Origin: a bacterium
GTDB lineage: Bacteria > SAR324 > XYD2-FULL-50-16
Assembly: GCA_018829445.1 (NCBI GenBank)
Contig: JAHJTV010000014.1
Location: 1 to 64,000, forward strand
Length of the DNA stretch: 64,000 nt
Direction of reading: 5' to 3'
Below the pieces are notes generated by a model that was given only the letters and a program-made list of their open reading frames with translations, had not been told where the DNA came from and made no database searches. The position numbers and the translations under genes are program-made. Below, one piece after another: positions 43,680 to 53,087 of this stretch. How positions within the stretch are numbered: the first letter of the stretch is position 1; every line of letters begins with the position of its first letter.

Positions 43680-45629
43680 ATGACACAAGAACCCATTATT
43701 CCTATTGACAGAGTTTCCGATCTTGCTTCTATTGAGACGCTGGCCAAAGCAGCCAGAGACTGTGTTGATACCTGTTATGATCGTATGGAGACCCAGAAGA
43801 ATCAATGTAAGTTTGGGAAATCCGGAATATGCTGTCGCATCTGCCATATGGGACCCTGTAAAATTACCAAAAGATCTCCCAAAGGAGTCTGCGGAGCCGA
43901 TGCCGATACTATCGTGGCACGCAATTATCTCAGGGAAGTGGTTGGCGGCTCGGCCGCTCATTCTGACCATGGACGACATCTTGTGTTGCGACTTAAAAAA
44001 GTTGCCCAGGGAAACGGGGGGGGATATGAAATCAAAGACGAAAAAGCACTGAGACGGGCAGCAAAGGATTATAAGGTGGAATCAGCCGGAAAATCCAAGG
44101 AGGAGATCGCTTTAGATCTGGCCAACCTCTTCCTGGACGAATTCATGCGTCAGGAAGATCCCCTTGTTACCCTTAGCCTGGCGCCACTAAAACAACAATC
44201 CTGTTGGCGGAAAAACAACATCGAACCTTTTGGTGTCGACCGTATGATTGTAGAATCCATGCATCGGACCACCATGGGGGTTGACCATCATTACGAAAAC
44301 CTGTTGCTGCAGTCTTTTAGAACTGCTCTGTCTGATGGTTGGGGAGGATCGAGAATAGCCATGATTGTGTCCGACATTCTTTTCGGTACTCCATACCCGG
44401 TGAAAAGTGACGCCAATCTGGGTGTGCTGGGAGAAAACACGGTAAATATCCTTGTTCACGGGCACGAGCCTGAACTTTCGGAAATGCTGGCCGTTGTGGC
44501 TCGTGATCCTGAACTGATTGCTTATGCAAAAGATGCCGGGGCGGAAGGAATCACTCTCGCCGGGATATGTTGCACCGCTAACGAAATCCTGATGCGCCAC
44601 GGAATTCCCATTGCAGGAAGCTTTCTGCAACAGGAGTTGGCGATCATCACGGGAGCGGTTGAGATTATGATTATTGACGTTCAATGTTGTATGCCAAGTT
44701 TGCCGGAGGTGGCAGCTGCCTATCACACTGAAATCATCTCAACGACTGATATGGCAAAAACCAGTGGCGCCACTCACCTGGCATTTGATTCCGACGACGC
44801 AATCTCTTCAGCAAAAGATCTTATCAAACGAGCTGTTGATAATTATAAAAACCGTGATCCTTCAAAAGTGGCCATTCCCAAAGCCCAAAGCCCGGTGATC
44901 GGCGGATTCAGTGTCGATGCTATCAAATACATTTTAGGGGGAACCTTCAGAGCCTCCTTTCGTCCCCTTAATGACGCCATTATTGCAGGGCGTATAAAAG
45001 GGGTGGTGGGAATTGTCGGCTGTAACAATCCCAAGGCCAAAACTGACGCCTACATGAATATTCTGACCAAGGAGTTGATCAGACAAAACGTTCTCGTATT
45101 AAAAACGGGTTGTGCTGCCGTAGCATCGGCTAAAGAGGGGATGATGCTTCCTGAAACAGCTTTGTCAGATGCAGGAGAAGGTCTAAGGGAAGTGTGTGAG
45201 GCTGTTGGCATGCCACCGGTACTCCATATGGGAAGTTGCGTGGACAACTCACGAATATTGGAGGCTGCCGCAGAGATTGTTAAAGAGGGCGGTCTTGGCG
45301 ATGACATATCGCAACTTCCCGCTGTCGGGGTTGCCCCTGAATGGATGAGTGAAAAGGCCGTTGCCATCGGCACTTATTTTGTCGCTTCCGGAATCGATGT
45401 GATCTTGGGGCAACCCTTCAGCATCGAAGGGTCTGAAAACGTTAAAACCTTTCTCAATGAAAAGACCAGGGAGCTTTTTGGCGCATCCTTCCATGATTGC
45501 GAAGACCCCTATCAGGCCACTGCCAAGATTTTAGAAATTCTGGATGAAGCCAGAAAAAACCTGGGAATCAATAAAAAGCAGGAAAGAAAACTATACGATA
45601 TGAAAGATAGGAGAGAACTCAATGTCTAA
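43680..45629 (+). CDS. cooS: Carbon monoxide dehydrogenase catalytic subunit
   Basis: The Ni-Fe CO dehydrogenase (AcsA/CooS), interconverting CO2 and CO. In the 649-residue chain, cysteines between residues 43 and 71 (QCKFGKSGICCRICHMGPC, then GVCGAD) bind the D- and B-clusters. C-cluster ligands are supplied later (GICCTANEILMRHG, VGCNNPKAKTD, VLKTGCAA, MGSCVDN). As partner of ACS it would make or consume the carbonyl of acetyl-CoA, probably oxidatively in a sulfate reducer. Its 3' end overlaps the acsBD start by eight bases, so the two are translationally coupled. Confidence 0.95.
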   Translation: MTQEPIIPIDRVSDLASIETLAKAARDCVDTCYDRMETQKNQCKFGKSGICCRICHMGPCKITKRSPKGVCGADADTIVARNYLREVVGGSAAHSDHGRHLVLRLKKVAQGNGGGYEIKDEKALRRAAKDYKVESAGKSKEEIALDLANLFLDEFMRQEDPLVTLSLAPLKQQSCWRKNNIEPFGVDRMIVESMHRTTMGVDHHYENLLLQSFRTALSDGWGGSRIAMIVSDILFGTPYPVKSDANLGVLGENTVNILVHGHEPELSEMLAVVARDPELIAYAKDAGAEGITLAGICCTANEILMRHGIPIAGSFLQQELAIITGAVEIMIIDVQCCMPSLPEVAAAYHTEIISTTDMAKTSGATHLAFDSDDAISSAKDLIKRAVDNYKNRDPSKVAIPKAQSPVIGGFSVDAIKYILGGTFRASFRPLNDAIIAGRIKGVVGIVGCNNPKAKTDAYMNILTKELIRQNVLVLKTGCAAVASAKEGMMLPETALSDAGEGLREVCEAVGMPPVLHMGSCVDNSRILEAAAEIVKEGGLGDDISQLPAVGVAPEWMSEKAVAIGTYFVASGIDVILGQPFSIEGSENVKTFLNEKTRELFGASFHDCEDPYQATAKILEILDEARKNLGINKKQERKLYDMKDRRELNV

Positions 45630-48600
45630 GATAATCTGCTCACATGCCATTGACGGCGCTATTGAATGGGTCGCCAAGGCTGAAGCAAAACTGGATGAAG
45701 CTATCAAACTGAAGGGGGAATCAGCCCCGGTTGCTTTTCCTGAAACAGCGTATTTTCTGCCTATCATCTATTCTTTCACAGGCGAGAAAGCTCAAACTCT
45801 ATCTGATTTACGGAGGGTGTTACAGCGGTCAAAAATCATGCTACCCGAACGACCTTCCGTAAAAAACTGGCTGCCCTATTTGGGTAACACACTGGATGCA
45901 GGTGTGGCGTCTCTTTTTGCCTGCGAAATCATTGAAGTCTGCAAGTATCTAATCGGACCGAACCCCATTCATGATATCTGGCTGGCAGCAGCTAACGATG
46001 TAATTATGCGGGAACGGGGAGTGGAATTTGTCGATGGCACGGCGCCCGGTTTTGCAGCCATAACAGGTGCGGCTCCTAGTAATGAGATTGCGGTCAAAAT
46101 AGCCAAAGAACTTCAGGAAAAGAATCTCTACGTCTTCATGGCCGGTTCAACCAATGGAAAACAATTTGCGGAGCAGTTGGCCGAGGAGGGAGTGCAGTTG
46201 GGATGGGAAACCCGGCTGGTTCCCTTTGGAAAAGATGTGTCTGCACTGGTGTACGCTCTGGGATTTGCCAATCGGGCGGCACTCTCCTTTGGCGGGGTGA
46301 AACCGGGCGATTTTGAAGCAAATATGAGATACAACAAAAACAGGATTTTTGCCTTTGTCCTCACCTTCGGAGAAGTTACGCCGGACAAATACTCAATTGC
46401 CGCCGGTGCGATCAACTATGGTTTTCCGACCATCTCGGATACTGATATCCCCCAGATTTTACCCACGGGTGTTTGCACCTATGAACATGTGGTTTCCAAT
46501 GTTCCCCATGAGTCCATGGTGGAAAAGGCGTTGGAGGTGAGGGGATGTAAGATCAAAATCACAAAGGTTCCCATCCCGGTCCCTTACGGTGCCGCGTTTG
46601 AAGGGGAACGTATCCGCAAATCGGAGGTCCATGCCGAATTTGGTGGAAACCTGACCGACGCTTTCGAGTTTGTCACTTCTGCGGAGCTGGATGAAATCAA
46701 TGACGGTGAGATGGAGATTATAGGCCCGGATATTGATGAAGTGGAAGAGGGAACAGCCCTACCTCTGGCTATCTGGGTTGAAGTGGCAGGACGTAAAATG
46801 CAACCGGATTTTGAACCGATTCTGGAACGACAGGTTCATCATCTGGTGAATGGCGCCGAGGGAATCTGGCACATGGGACAAAGAGATATCGTCTGGACCC
46901 GTGTTTCTAAAGATGGATTTAAAAAAGGTTTGCGACTACGTCACTATGGTGAGATTTTGCACGCCCGGTTCATTTCCGATTACCCGGCTATTGTTGACAA
47001 AGTCAAGGTAACCCTGATTACTGAGGCCGATGAAGTGGCCAGGCGTCTTGCGGTTGCCAGAGGTATTTATAAGGAAAGAAACCTGCGGCTGGCCGCCATG
47101 ACGGATGAATCCGTTGACATCTTCTATTCTTGTCTCTTATGCCAATCGTTCGCTCCCAACCATGTCTGCATCATCACTCCCGAACGGTTAGGGCTTTGCG
47201 GAGCTTATAACTGGCTTGACGGCAAAGCTGCTTATGAAATCGATGAAACCGGCCCCAATCAGCCGGTGAAGAAAGGTGAGGTTATCGATCCGGTAAAAGG
47301 AATCTGGAAGGGCGTTAATGACTATGTCTATACCAACAGCCATAAATCCGTTTCCACCTTCTGCGCCTACTCCATCATGGATCGCCCCATGACAAGCTGC
47401 GGCTGTTTTGAGGCTATCTGTGCCTACGTTCCGGAATGCAATGGTATCATGGTTGTTAACCGGGAATTCCAAGCGGACACACCGGTTGGCATGAGCTTTT
47501 CCACGCTGGCCGGCAATGTTGGAGGAGGACACCAGACTCCCGGTTTTATGGGAGTCGGTAAGGTGTTTTTAACTTCCAAGAAATTTCTGGCTGCCGATGG
47601 TGGCTTTGAACGTCTGGTTTGGATGCCAAAGGAGCTTAAAGAGCAGATCGGTGATGATTTGAGAGAGGTGTTTAAGGAGAAGGGATTCCCGGACCTGTTT
47701 GATAAAATAGCGGATGAGACCATAGCCACAGATCCCAATGAGATAAAGGCCTATCTGGAAAAAGTGGATCATCCCGCACTGAAACTGGATGATATGAGCC
47801 TGTTTTCTGAGCAGATAGGTGAAGAAGGGCAGCAACCAGTGGTTCAGGATCCCGGTACTCAAATTGAGGAATCGGAAAAGCCCAAAGATAAAATAAAAGA
47901 TGACTCAGCAGAAAGCTCATCCCAGCAGATAACGCCTGATCTCATCGAACAGATTAAGAACCAGATCCGGGATGATGTCATGAAGGAAGTAAGATCTTCC
48001 ATCACCAAAGAGATTGTCAGTGATATTATCGGAACCCTCAGCTCAAAATTCCTGGGAGAGACCGTTGAGATAAAAAAGGAAACAACGGTTGTTAAATCTC
48101 AACTTCCGGTAGAGAAAAAGATCCGGCCCAAGGCTAAAGAGAGAATAGAAGGGATTGGCTCCTTTGCCATTCCAAAAGAGAAAAACGATCTACCGGTATG
48201 GACGGTCAAACTGGGAGCCACCAAAGAGGAAGGAGGAACGCGGGGAATAACGCACACCATCGGGGGGCAGTCCTGTATGCCTTTTCACCTTTGGGAAGGG
48301 GAGATGCCTAACCGGCCACTTGTTGCCCTTGAGGTGTTTGATATTGTCAGTGAAAAGTATCCGGCTGTTTTGCGACAGATCTACGGAGATAGTATAAAGT
48401 CGCCTGCAGAGATGGCAAAGGTGTGTGTTGAAAAATACGGAGCGGATCTCATCAGTGTCCGCCTGGAAGGAACGCATCCTGAAAAAGGGAATCGATCTGC
48501 AGAACAATCGGTTGAGGTTGTCAAATCCGTATTAAACGCAGTTGAGGTTCCATTGATTATCACCGGCCACAATCATTTCGAAAAAAACAACGAGGTGATG

Positions 48601-49122
48601 AAGGCGGTGGCGCAAGCCTGTGCCGGCGAAAACCTGCTGCTGAACTGGACAGAGCAGGACAATTACAGGGTTATTGCCGGGGCGGCCATGGCTTATAATC
48701 ACTCCCTGGTTGCTCAAAGCCCGATTGATGTCAACATCGGCAAGCAGATGAATATTCTCCTGACCAATATGGACATTTCAAAAAACAAAATTGTGATGGA
48801 TCCCATGACCAGTTCAGTGGGATACGGATTGGAATACACCTATTCGGTTATGGAGCGGATTCGGTTAACTGGCTTGGGCGGCGACAAAATGCTGGCAGGT
48901 CCCCTGATTGTGTCACCCGGGCAGGAATGTATTAAAACAAAGGAATTTAAAGCTGAAGAGAAGGATTTTCCGGAATGGGGAGACCTGGTAAAACGTGCCG
49001 CTGCCTGGGAACTGGCCACCGCGATTAACCTGCTGTACGCAGGAGCGGATGTTTTAATCATGTATCACCCGGAAGCAGCCATGGCAACAAAACGAACGAT
49101 TTCCAGGTTGATGGGGGAATAG
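45622..49122 (+). CDS. AcsB-AcsD fusion: acetyl-CoA synthase with CFeSP small subunit
   Basis: One 1166-residue chain. Residues 1 to about 728 are a full-length bacterial acetyl-CoA synthase (AcsB); A-cluster ligands are Cys504, Cys507, Cys516, Cys526 and the Cys593-Gly-Cys595 pair. After a charged linker (about 729-765) and a long helical segment (about 768-812), residues about 835-1166 are the corrinoid iron-sulfur protein small subunit (AcsD/CdhD; KLGATKEEGGTRG, VPLIITGHNH, DPMTSSVGYGLEYTYS, GADVLIMYHPEAA). No stop or frame break separates the parts. AGGAGAGAAC precedes the ATG inside the CODH stop region. The fusion would tether methyl donor and acetyl-CoA synthase; usually these are separate genes. 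Confidence 0.93.
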   Translation: MSKIICSHAIDGAIEWVAKAEAKLDEAIKLKGESAPVAFPETAYFLPIIYSFTGEKAQTLSDLRRVLQRSKIMLPERPSVKNWLPYLGNTLDAGVASLFACEIIEVCKYLIGPNPIHDIWLAAANDVIMRERGVEFVDGTAPGFAAITGAAPSNEIAVKIAKELQEKNLYVFMAGSTNGKQFAEQLAEEGVQLGWETRLVPFGKDVSALVYALGFANRAALSFGGVKPGDFEANMRYNKNRIFAFVLTFGEVTPDKYSIAAGAINYGFPTISDTDIPQILPTGVCTYEHVVSNVPHESMVEKALEVRGCKIKITKVPIPVPYGAAFEGERIRKSEVHAEFGGNLTDAFEFVTSAELDEINDGEMEIIGPDIDEVEEGTALPLAIWVEVAGRKMQPDFEPILERQVHHLVNGAEGIWHMGQRDIVWTRVSKDGFKKGLRLRHYGEILHARFISDYPAIVDKVKVTLITEADEVARRLAVARGIYKERNLRLAAMTDESVDIFYSCLLCQSFAPNHVCIITPERLGLCGAYNWLDGKAAYEIDETGPNQPVKKGEVIDPVKGIWKGVNDYVYTNSHKSVSTFCAYSIMDRPMTSCGCFEAICAYVPECNGIMVVNREFQADTPVGMSFSTLAGNVGGGHQTPGFMGVGKVFLTSKKFLAADGGFERLVWMPKELKEQIGDDLREVFKEKGFPDLFDKIADETIATDPNEIKAYLEKVDHPALKLDDMSLFSEQIGEEGQQPVVQDPGTQIEESEKPKDKIKDDSAESSSQQITPDLIEQIKNQIRDDVMKEVRSSITKEIVSDIIGTLSSKFLGETVEIKKETTVVKSQLPVEKKIRPKAKERIEGIGSFAIPKEKNDLPVWTVKLGATKEEGGTRGITHTIGGQSCMPFHLWEGEMPNRPLVALEVFDIVSEKYPAVLRQIYGDSIKSPAEMAKVCVEKYGADLISVRLEGTHPEKGNRSAEQSVEVVKSVLNAVEVPLIITGHNHFEKNNEVMKAVAQACAGENLLLNWTEQDNYRVIAGAAMAYNHSLVAQSPIDVNIGKQMNILLTNMDISKNKIVMDPMTSSVGYGLEYTYSVMERIRLTGLGGDKMLAGPLIVSPGQECIKTKEFKAEEKDFPEWGDLVKRAAAWELATAINLLYAGADVLIMYHPEAAMATKRTISRLMGE

Positions 49123-49600
49123 GAGGCAGAAAATAGGAGCTAGAAGGTAGGAGTTAGGAGCAGAAGATTTGAAATTGGATTTTTTTACCTTTATTAGAGG
49201 TTGCACAGAATGGAACCTGCTAGATCTTTTACTGATCTCATAGTGTGGCAGAAAGCACACGCTCTTGTGATGGATATTTATAGAATTACGGAATCGTTTC
49301 CGAAACATAAGCTCTATGGTTTAACTTCTCAAATTAGAAGATCGAGTGTTTCGGTTCCTGCCAATATTGCAGAAGGGTTTAGGAGAAAAGGAATTGCGGA
49401 TAAGAAGCGTTTTATGAATATAGCAGAAGGCTCACTGGAAGAAACGAAGTGCTTTTTAATATTAGCGCGTGACCTCAGCTATGGGGATACAACAGGTTTA
49501 ATGAATAACTTAAATGAGGTAAGCCGGATTTTAGGGTCCTATAGCCATGCTATTGGTAAAAGCACTTCTTAGCTCCTAACTCCTAACTCCTAACTCCTAA
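49120..49600. mobile_element. Heptamer-bounded four-helix-bundle gene element
   Basis: The left edge is six heptamers (TAGGAGG, CAGAAAA, TAGGAGC, TAGAAGG, TAGGAGT, TAGGAGC; 49120-49161) beginning at the acsBD stop codon. The right edge is four perfect tandem CTCCTAA (49573-49600), beginning at the stop of the enclosed gene. TAGGAGTTAGGAGC (49148-49161) is an exact inverted copy of 49572-49585. Nothing else separates acsBD from acsC, suggesting an insertion that left both reading frames intact. Four-helix-bundle genes of this family are known inside 23S rRNA intervening sequences with paired flanks; mobility is inferred, not shown. Confidence 0.65.
49210..49572 (+). CDS. Four-helix-bundle (S23/IVS-type) protein
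   Basis: A 120-residue protein of the four-helix-bundle family typified by proteins encoded in 23S rRNA intervening sequences and by the accessory protein Avd of diversity-generating retroelements. Signature segments are FTDLIVWQKAHALVMDIY, LTSQIRRSSVSVPANIAEGF, KRFMNIAEGSLEETKCFLILARDL and a short C-terminal helix. The ATG at 49210 follows AGAGG; a TTG three codons earlier is possible. It lies in the same direction as the acs genes but has no expected role in C1 metabolism. RNA or DNA binding is suspected for the family; its function is unknown. Confidence 0.88.
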   Translation: MEPARSFTDLIVWQKAHALVMDIYRITESFPKHKLYGLTSQIRRSSVSVPANIAEGFRRKGIADKKRFMNIAEGSLEETKCFLILARDLSYGDTTGLMNNLNEVSRILGSYSHAIGKSTS

Positions 49601-49645
49601 AATACAGTTACTGATTCAAATTGAATTGATAATAAAAAAAGAAAA

Positions 49646-50992
49646 ATGAAAAAACTCACAGGATTACAGATTCAAAAGTATCTGCCAAAGACCAACTGCA
49701 AGGAGTGCGGCTCCAATACCTGCCTTGCTTTTGCCATGAAACTGGCGGCAAAAAAAGCGGATCTGGCAGACTGTCCTTATGCTTCTGATGAGGCAAAAGC
49801 GGTTTTAGGCGCAGCCAGCGAACCCCCGGTAAAAGGTGTTGCTTTTGGTACTGATCGGTCTTTGAAGATAGGCGAGGAAACCGTTTTTTATCGACATGAA
49901 AAAACCTTTGTTCATCAGTCTTTGATTGCTGTTAACATAAATGATACCGATTCCAGCGAGAAGATCGAGAGCACGTTGCAGGCAATTAAGGATTACCAGC
50001 TGATTCGGGTTGGAGAAACCTTAACCATTGACATGGTTGCCATCACTCAGAAAAGTGACAGTGTTGCACAGTTTGTTACACTGGCAAAAAAAGCTTGGTC
50101 AATGACGCAAAAACCAATAGTCTTACACAGCCAAAATCCTGAAGCTCTAATAAAAGCTGCTGAAGCAGTCAAGGATTCCGGAAGTCTGATTGCTGCGGCT
50201 ACCGCCGAAACTGCTGATATGCTCATGAAAACAGCCCGGGAGAACAATCATGCCTTAGCTGTAACAGCAGCAGATCTCGACAGCATGGTCAAGATAACGT
50301 CACAATTGAAAGAAAATGGCTTCAATGAGATTTTGCTGCAGTTTCAGACTCACTCACTTTCAGAACAATTTCAAACCAATTCCATTGCCAGAAAATCAGC
50401 ATTAACAGACAATTTCAAACCGCTGGGATATCCCACGCTTCGTTTTATCGAAGGGGATGACTATTTGGAAAATATCATCATGGCGGTTAATGAGATTTCC
50501 AAATTTGGCGGAATCTTTGTACTGCCTGAATTCGATCCTGCGCAGATTGTGCCTCTGATGACGGCCCGCATGAATATTTTTACCGATCCTCAGAAGCCGA
50601 TTCAGGTTGAGCCGGGGGTCTATCCGGTAGGAGAACCCAATGCCAATTCGCCTGTGTTTGTAACAACCAATTTTTCCCTGACCTATTTTATCATATCAGG
50701 AGAGATTGAAAACAGCGGATTAAGTGCCTGGCTGGTTGTACCCGAATGTGAAGGAATGAGTGTCCTCACCTCCTGGGCAGCCGGGAAATTCTCAGGCAGC
50801 TCCATCGCCGGTTTTATCAAGGAAAGTGATTTGGAAAGTAAAGTTAACACTCGTGAAATCATTATTCCCGGTTATGTTTCTCAGATCAGTGGTGAACTGG
50901 AAGAGAATCTTCCCGGATGGAAAGCGATTGTCGGGCCACAGGAATCAGCCGATCTTGAAAGCTTCATCACCAATGTGGTGAGTCCGAGGTAA
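49646..50992 (+). CDS. acsC: Corrinoid iron-sulfur protein large subunit AcsC
   Basis: The gamma subunit of the CFeSP, which carries the 4Fe-4S cluster and the B12 cofactor passing methyl from methyl-tetrahydrofolate to ACS. Of 448 residues, the N-terminal motif has Cys18, Cys21, Cys26 and Cys43 (TNCKECGSNTC ... LADCPY) for the cluster. A TIM-barrel domain and a C-terminal B12-binding region (FVTTNFSLTYFIISGEIE, CEGMSVLTSWAAGKFSG) follow. Its partner AcsD is the C-terminal half of the upstream fusion. Only an A-rich, weak ribosome site precedes it, right after the inserted element. Confidence 0.95.
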   Translation: MKKLTGLQIQKYLPKTNCKECGSNTCLAFAMKLAAKKADLADCPYASDEAKAVLGAASEPPVKGVAFGTDRSLKIGEETVFYRHEKTFVHQSLIAVNINDTDSSEKIESTLQAIKDYQLIRVGETLTIDMVAITQKSDSVAQFVTLAKKAWSMTQKPIVLHSQNPEALIKAAEAVKDSGSLIAAATAETADMLMKTARENNHALAVTAADLDSMVKITSQLKENGFNEILLQFQTHSLSEQFQTNSIARKSALTDNFKPLGYPTLRFIEGDDYLENIIMAVNEISKFGGIFVLPEFDPAQIVPLMTARMNIFTDPQKPIQVEPGVYPVGEPNANSPVFVTTNFSLTYFIISGEIENSGLSAWLVVPECEGMSVLTSWAAGKFSGSSIAGFIKESDLESKVNTREIIIPGYVSQISGELEENLPGWKAIVGPQESADLESFITNVVSPR

Positions 50993-51024
50993 ACGCGACA
51001 ACGATTTAAATATAAAAAATTCCC

Positions 51025-52911
51025 ATGCCAACAGTTCGATTCTTACCTTCCAATCAATCGGTGGACGTTCCTGTGGGAACTGAATTAATTGATGCCGCCT
51101 TGAAAGCAGGTGTGGAAATCAGCGCGCCCTGTGGGACCAAGGGCACCTGCGGTAAATGTGTCGTTAAGGTAACAGAGGGCGATGTTAAAGGTGAGGAATC
51201 ACTGTCACTTTCTAAAGAAGCAGTCAAGGAAGGATATGTCCATGCCTGCAAGACTATTGTCAGGAACCGAAATTTCACCATTGAAATCCCGCAGCAAACT
51301 TCCAAAAGAAGTCAATTTGCCCCTTCCGAACATGACCTGATGCGAATTAAAGCGGAACTTCTCCCCGGTGAATGGGAGATGCATCCCATGGTGAAATCTG
51401 TGGCACTTGTAGTTGACAAACCTCAACCGGAGGATGGTCAGTCTGATCTCGACAGGTTTTTGCAAAGTTTACGAAACAATATTGAAAAGGACATCAAAGT
51501 ATCCCTGGATTATCTCAAACAACTGGCTATAACGCTCAGACAGGATAACGGCAGGCTAACAGCATTCGTTTTTTGCCATGAAGAAGAAAATTACCTGGTT
51601 GATATAAAACCCGGTCATGAAAAGTCTGATCAATATGGTCTTGCCATTGACCTGGGAACCACTTCGGTTTCCGTTCAGTTGGTATCTCTGCCCTCTGGTA
51701 AAATCCTAAAAACAGTGACCGATTATAACCAGCAGATATCCTGTGGGGTTGATATTATCGGCAGGATCAACTACGCGCAAAGACCTGATCGGTTGGAAGA
51801 GTTAAAAAACCGTGTTTTAAAAACTTTTAATGGTCTTATTCAAAAACTGATAGATGAATTACAACTGGAGCGAGAAAAGATTTATTCCGCGGTGATATCA
51901 GGAAACACCACCATGACTCACCTGCTACTGGGCTTAACTCCGGAGTACATCCGATTGGAACCCTATACACCAACCATTCTGAATCTGGAGATTCAAAAGG
52001 CCGGAGAAATCGGGTTGAATATTCATCCCCATGCCCCTGTTCATATATCCCCGGCTGTTGGCAGCTATGTGGGAGGTGATATTACGGCAGGTTTGTTGTG
52101 TACCGATTTGGCTTCTGATTCTGAAGAGATCAATCTCTTTCTGGATATTGGAACAAACGGGGAGTTGGTGGTGGGTAACAATGAATTTATAATGACATGT
52201 GCCTGTTCGGCGGGACCAGCCTTTGAGGGGGGCGGTATCATGTGTGGAATGAGAGCTTCCGGAGGCGCCATCGAATCAGTGAAAATTGACGCAGAAACCG
52301 GAGTTCCTGTTTTGAAGACCATACATGGCGCTAAACCTCAGGGAATCTGCGGTTCTGGAATCATCTCCTTGTTGGCCAGCTTGTTTTCTTCGGGATGGAT
52401 CGATTCAGCCGGAAAATTTGACAGATCGCGACTTAATCCGAGAATCAGGGTTGAAGGACGTCAGGCATTCTACTTACTGGCTAACGGTGATGAAAGCGAA
52501 ACCGGCAACCCCCTGTTGATCTCCGAAGCAGAAATCGAAAATGTTATTCGCGCAAAAGCGGCTATTTACTCTGCTTGTAGTTTGATGCTGAACCAATTGG
52601 ACATCGGTTTTGAGTCCATTGCCTCCTTTTATATCGCCGGAGGCTTCGGGCATTTTCTTAACCTGGAAGATTGTATCACCATCGGTCTGTTGCCCGATAT
52701 CGACCGGAATAAGTTCAAGTTTATAGGAAACTCATCATTGTTGGGTTCCTATATGCTGCTTATTTCAAAAGAGTATCAACAAAAACAAAAAGCCCTGTCC
52801 AACCGGATGACCTATCTCGATTTAAGCACCGACCCTGCTTACATGGATCACTATACAGCCGCCCTGTTCCTGCCTCATACTGATCTTTCCCGGTTTCCAT
52901 CTCATACTTAG
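51025..52911 (+). CDS. Corrinoid-protein reductive activator (RACo/AcsV type)
   Basis: It uses ATP to reactivate CFeSP when the cobalt is oxidised to Co(II). The 628-residue chain begins with a 2Fe-2S ferredoxin domain (Cys36, Cys42, Cys45, Cys75; CGTKGTCGKC). A linker domain (about 90-195) leads to an ASKHA ATPase fold (AIDLGTTSVSVQL, SGNTTMTHLLLG, DIGTNGEL, GGIMCGMRASGGAIE, AGGFGHFLNLED). It lies 32 bases after acsC in the same operon, which fits its client. The methyltransferase acsE is not in the window. A decayed copy of its 3' end lies immediately downstream. Confidence 0.93.
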   Translation: MPTVRFLPSNQSVDVPVGTELIDAALKAGVEISAPCGTKGTCGKCVVKVTEGDVKGEESLSLSKEAVKEGYVHACKTIVRNRNFTIEIPQQTSKRSQFAPSEHDLMRIKAELLPGEWEMHPMVKSVALVVDKPQPEDGQSDLDRFLQSLRNNIEKDIKVSLDYLKQLAITLRQDNGRLTAFVFCHEEENYLVDIKPGHEKSDQYGLAIDLGTTSVSVQLVSLPSGKILKTVTDYNQQISCGVDIIGRINYAQRPDRLEELKNRVLKTFNGLIQKLIDELQLEREKIYSAVISGNTTMTHLLLGLTPEYIRLEPYTPTILNLEIQKAGEIGLNIHPHAPVHISPAVGSYVGGDITAGLLCTDLASDSEEINLFLDIGTNGELVVGNNEFIMTCACSAGPAFEGGGIMCGMRASGGAIESVKIDAETGVPVLKTIHGAKPQGICGSGIISLLASLFSSGWIDSAGKFDRSRLNPRIRVEGRQAFYLLANGDESETGNPLLISEAEIENVIRAKAAIYSACSLMLNQLDIGFESIASFYIAGGFGHFLNLEDCITIGLLPDIDRNKFKFIGNSSLLGSYMLLISKEYQQKQKALSNRMTYLDLSTDPAYMDHYTAALFLPHTDLSRFPSHT

Positions 52912-52927
52912 AAAATTAGGCTCAAAT

Positions 52928-53087
52928 CGACAGGGACAAATTCAAGTTTATTAAAAATTCATCCCTGTTGAGTTCCTATATACTTCTTCTTTTAAAAGAG
53001 TAGCAATAAAAGCAAAAAGCCCTGTCCAACCGGATGGCCTGTCTTGATTTAAGCCCTTACTCTGTTAATATGGATCAATATACAGGT
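52928..53087 (+). pseudogene. Decayed duplicate of the RACo gene 3' end
   Basis: These 160 bases align without gaps to 52701-52860 at a constant offset of 227, with roughly four-fifths identity. AGCCCTGTCCAACCGGATG is kept exactly, for example. In the frame of the original, the copy reads TAG and TAA where the gene has TAT and CAA. It is thus a non-coding remnant of a partial tandem duplication. No gene continues from it; the rest of the gap to 53293 shows nothing. Confidence 0.8.

Noticed and set aside
44187..44726. 179-codon open frame opposite cooS
   Set aside because: It lies wholly within the well-supported CO dehydrogenase gene and is an antisense artefact.
47800..48150. AcsB-AcsD junction considered as a sequencing frameshift joining two genes
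   Set aside because: The linker reads as a smooth, charged and helical coding sequence with no internal start preceded by a convincing ribosome site, so a true fusion is the simpler reading, pending read-level confirmation.
49573..49600. Tandem short repeats considered as a CRISPR-like array
   Set aside because: Units are 7 bases with no spacers and no cas genes; they belong to the element boundary.
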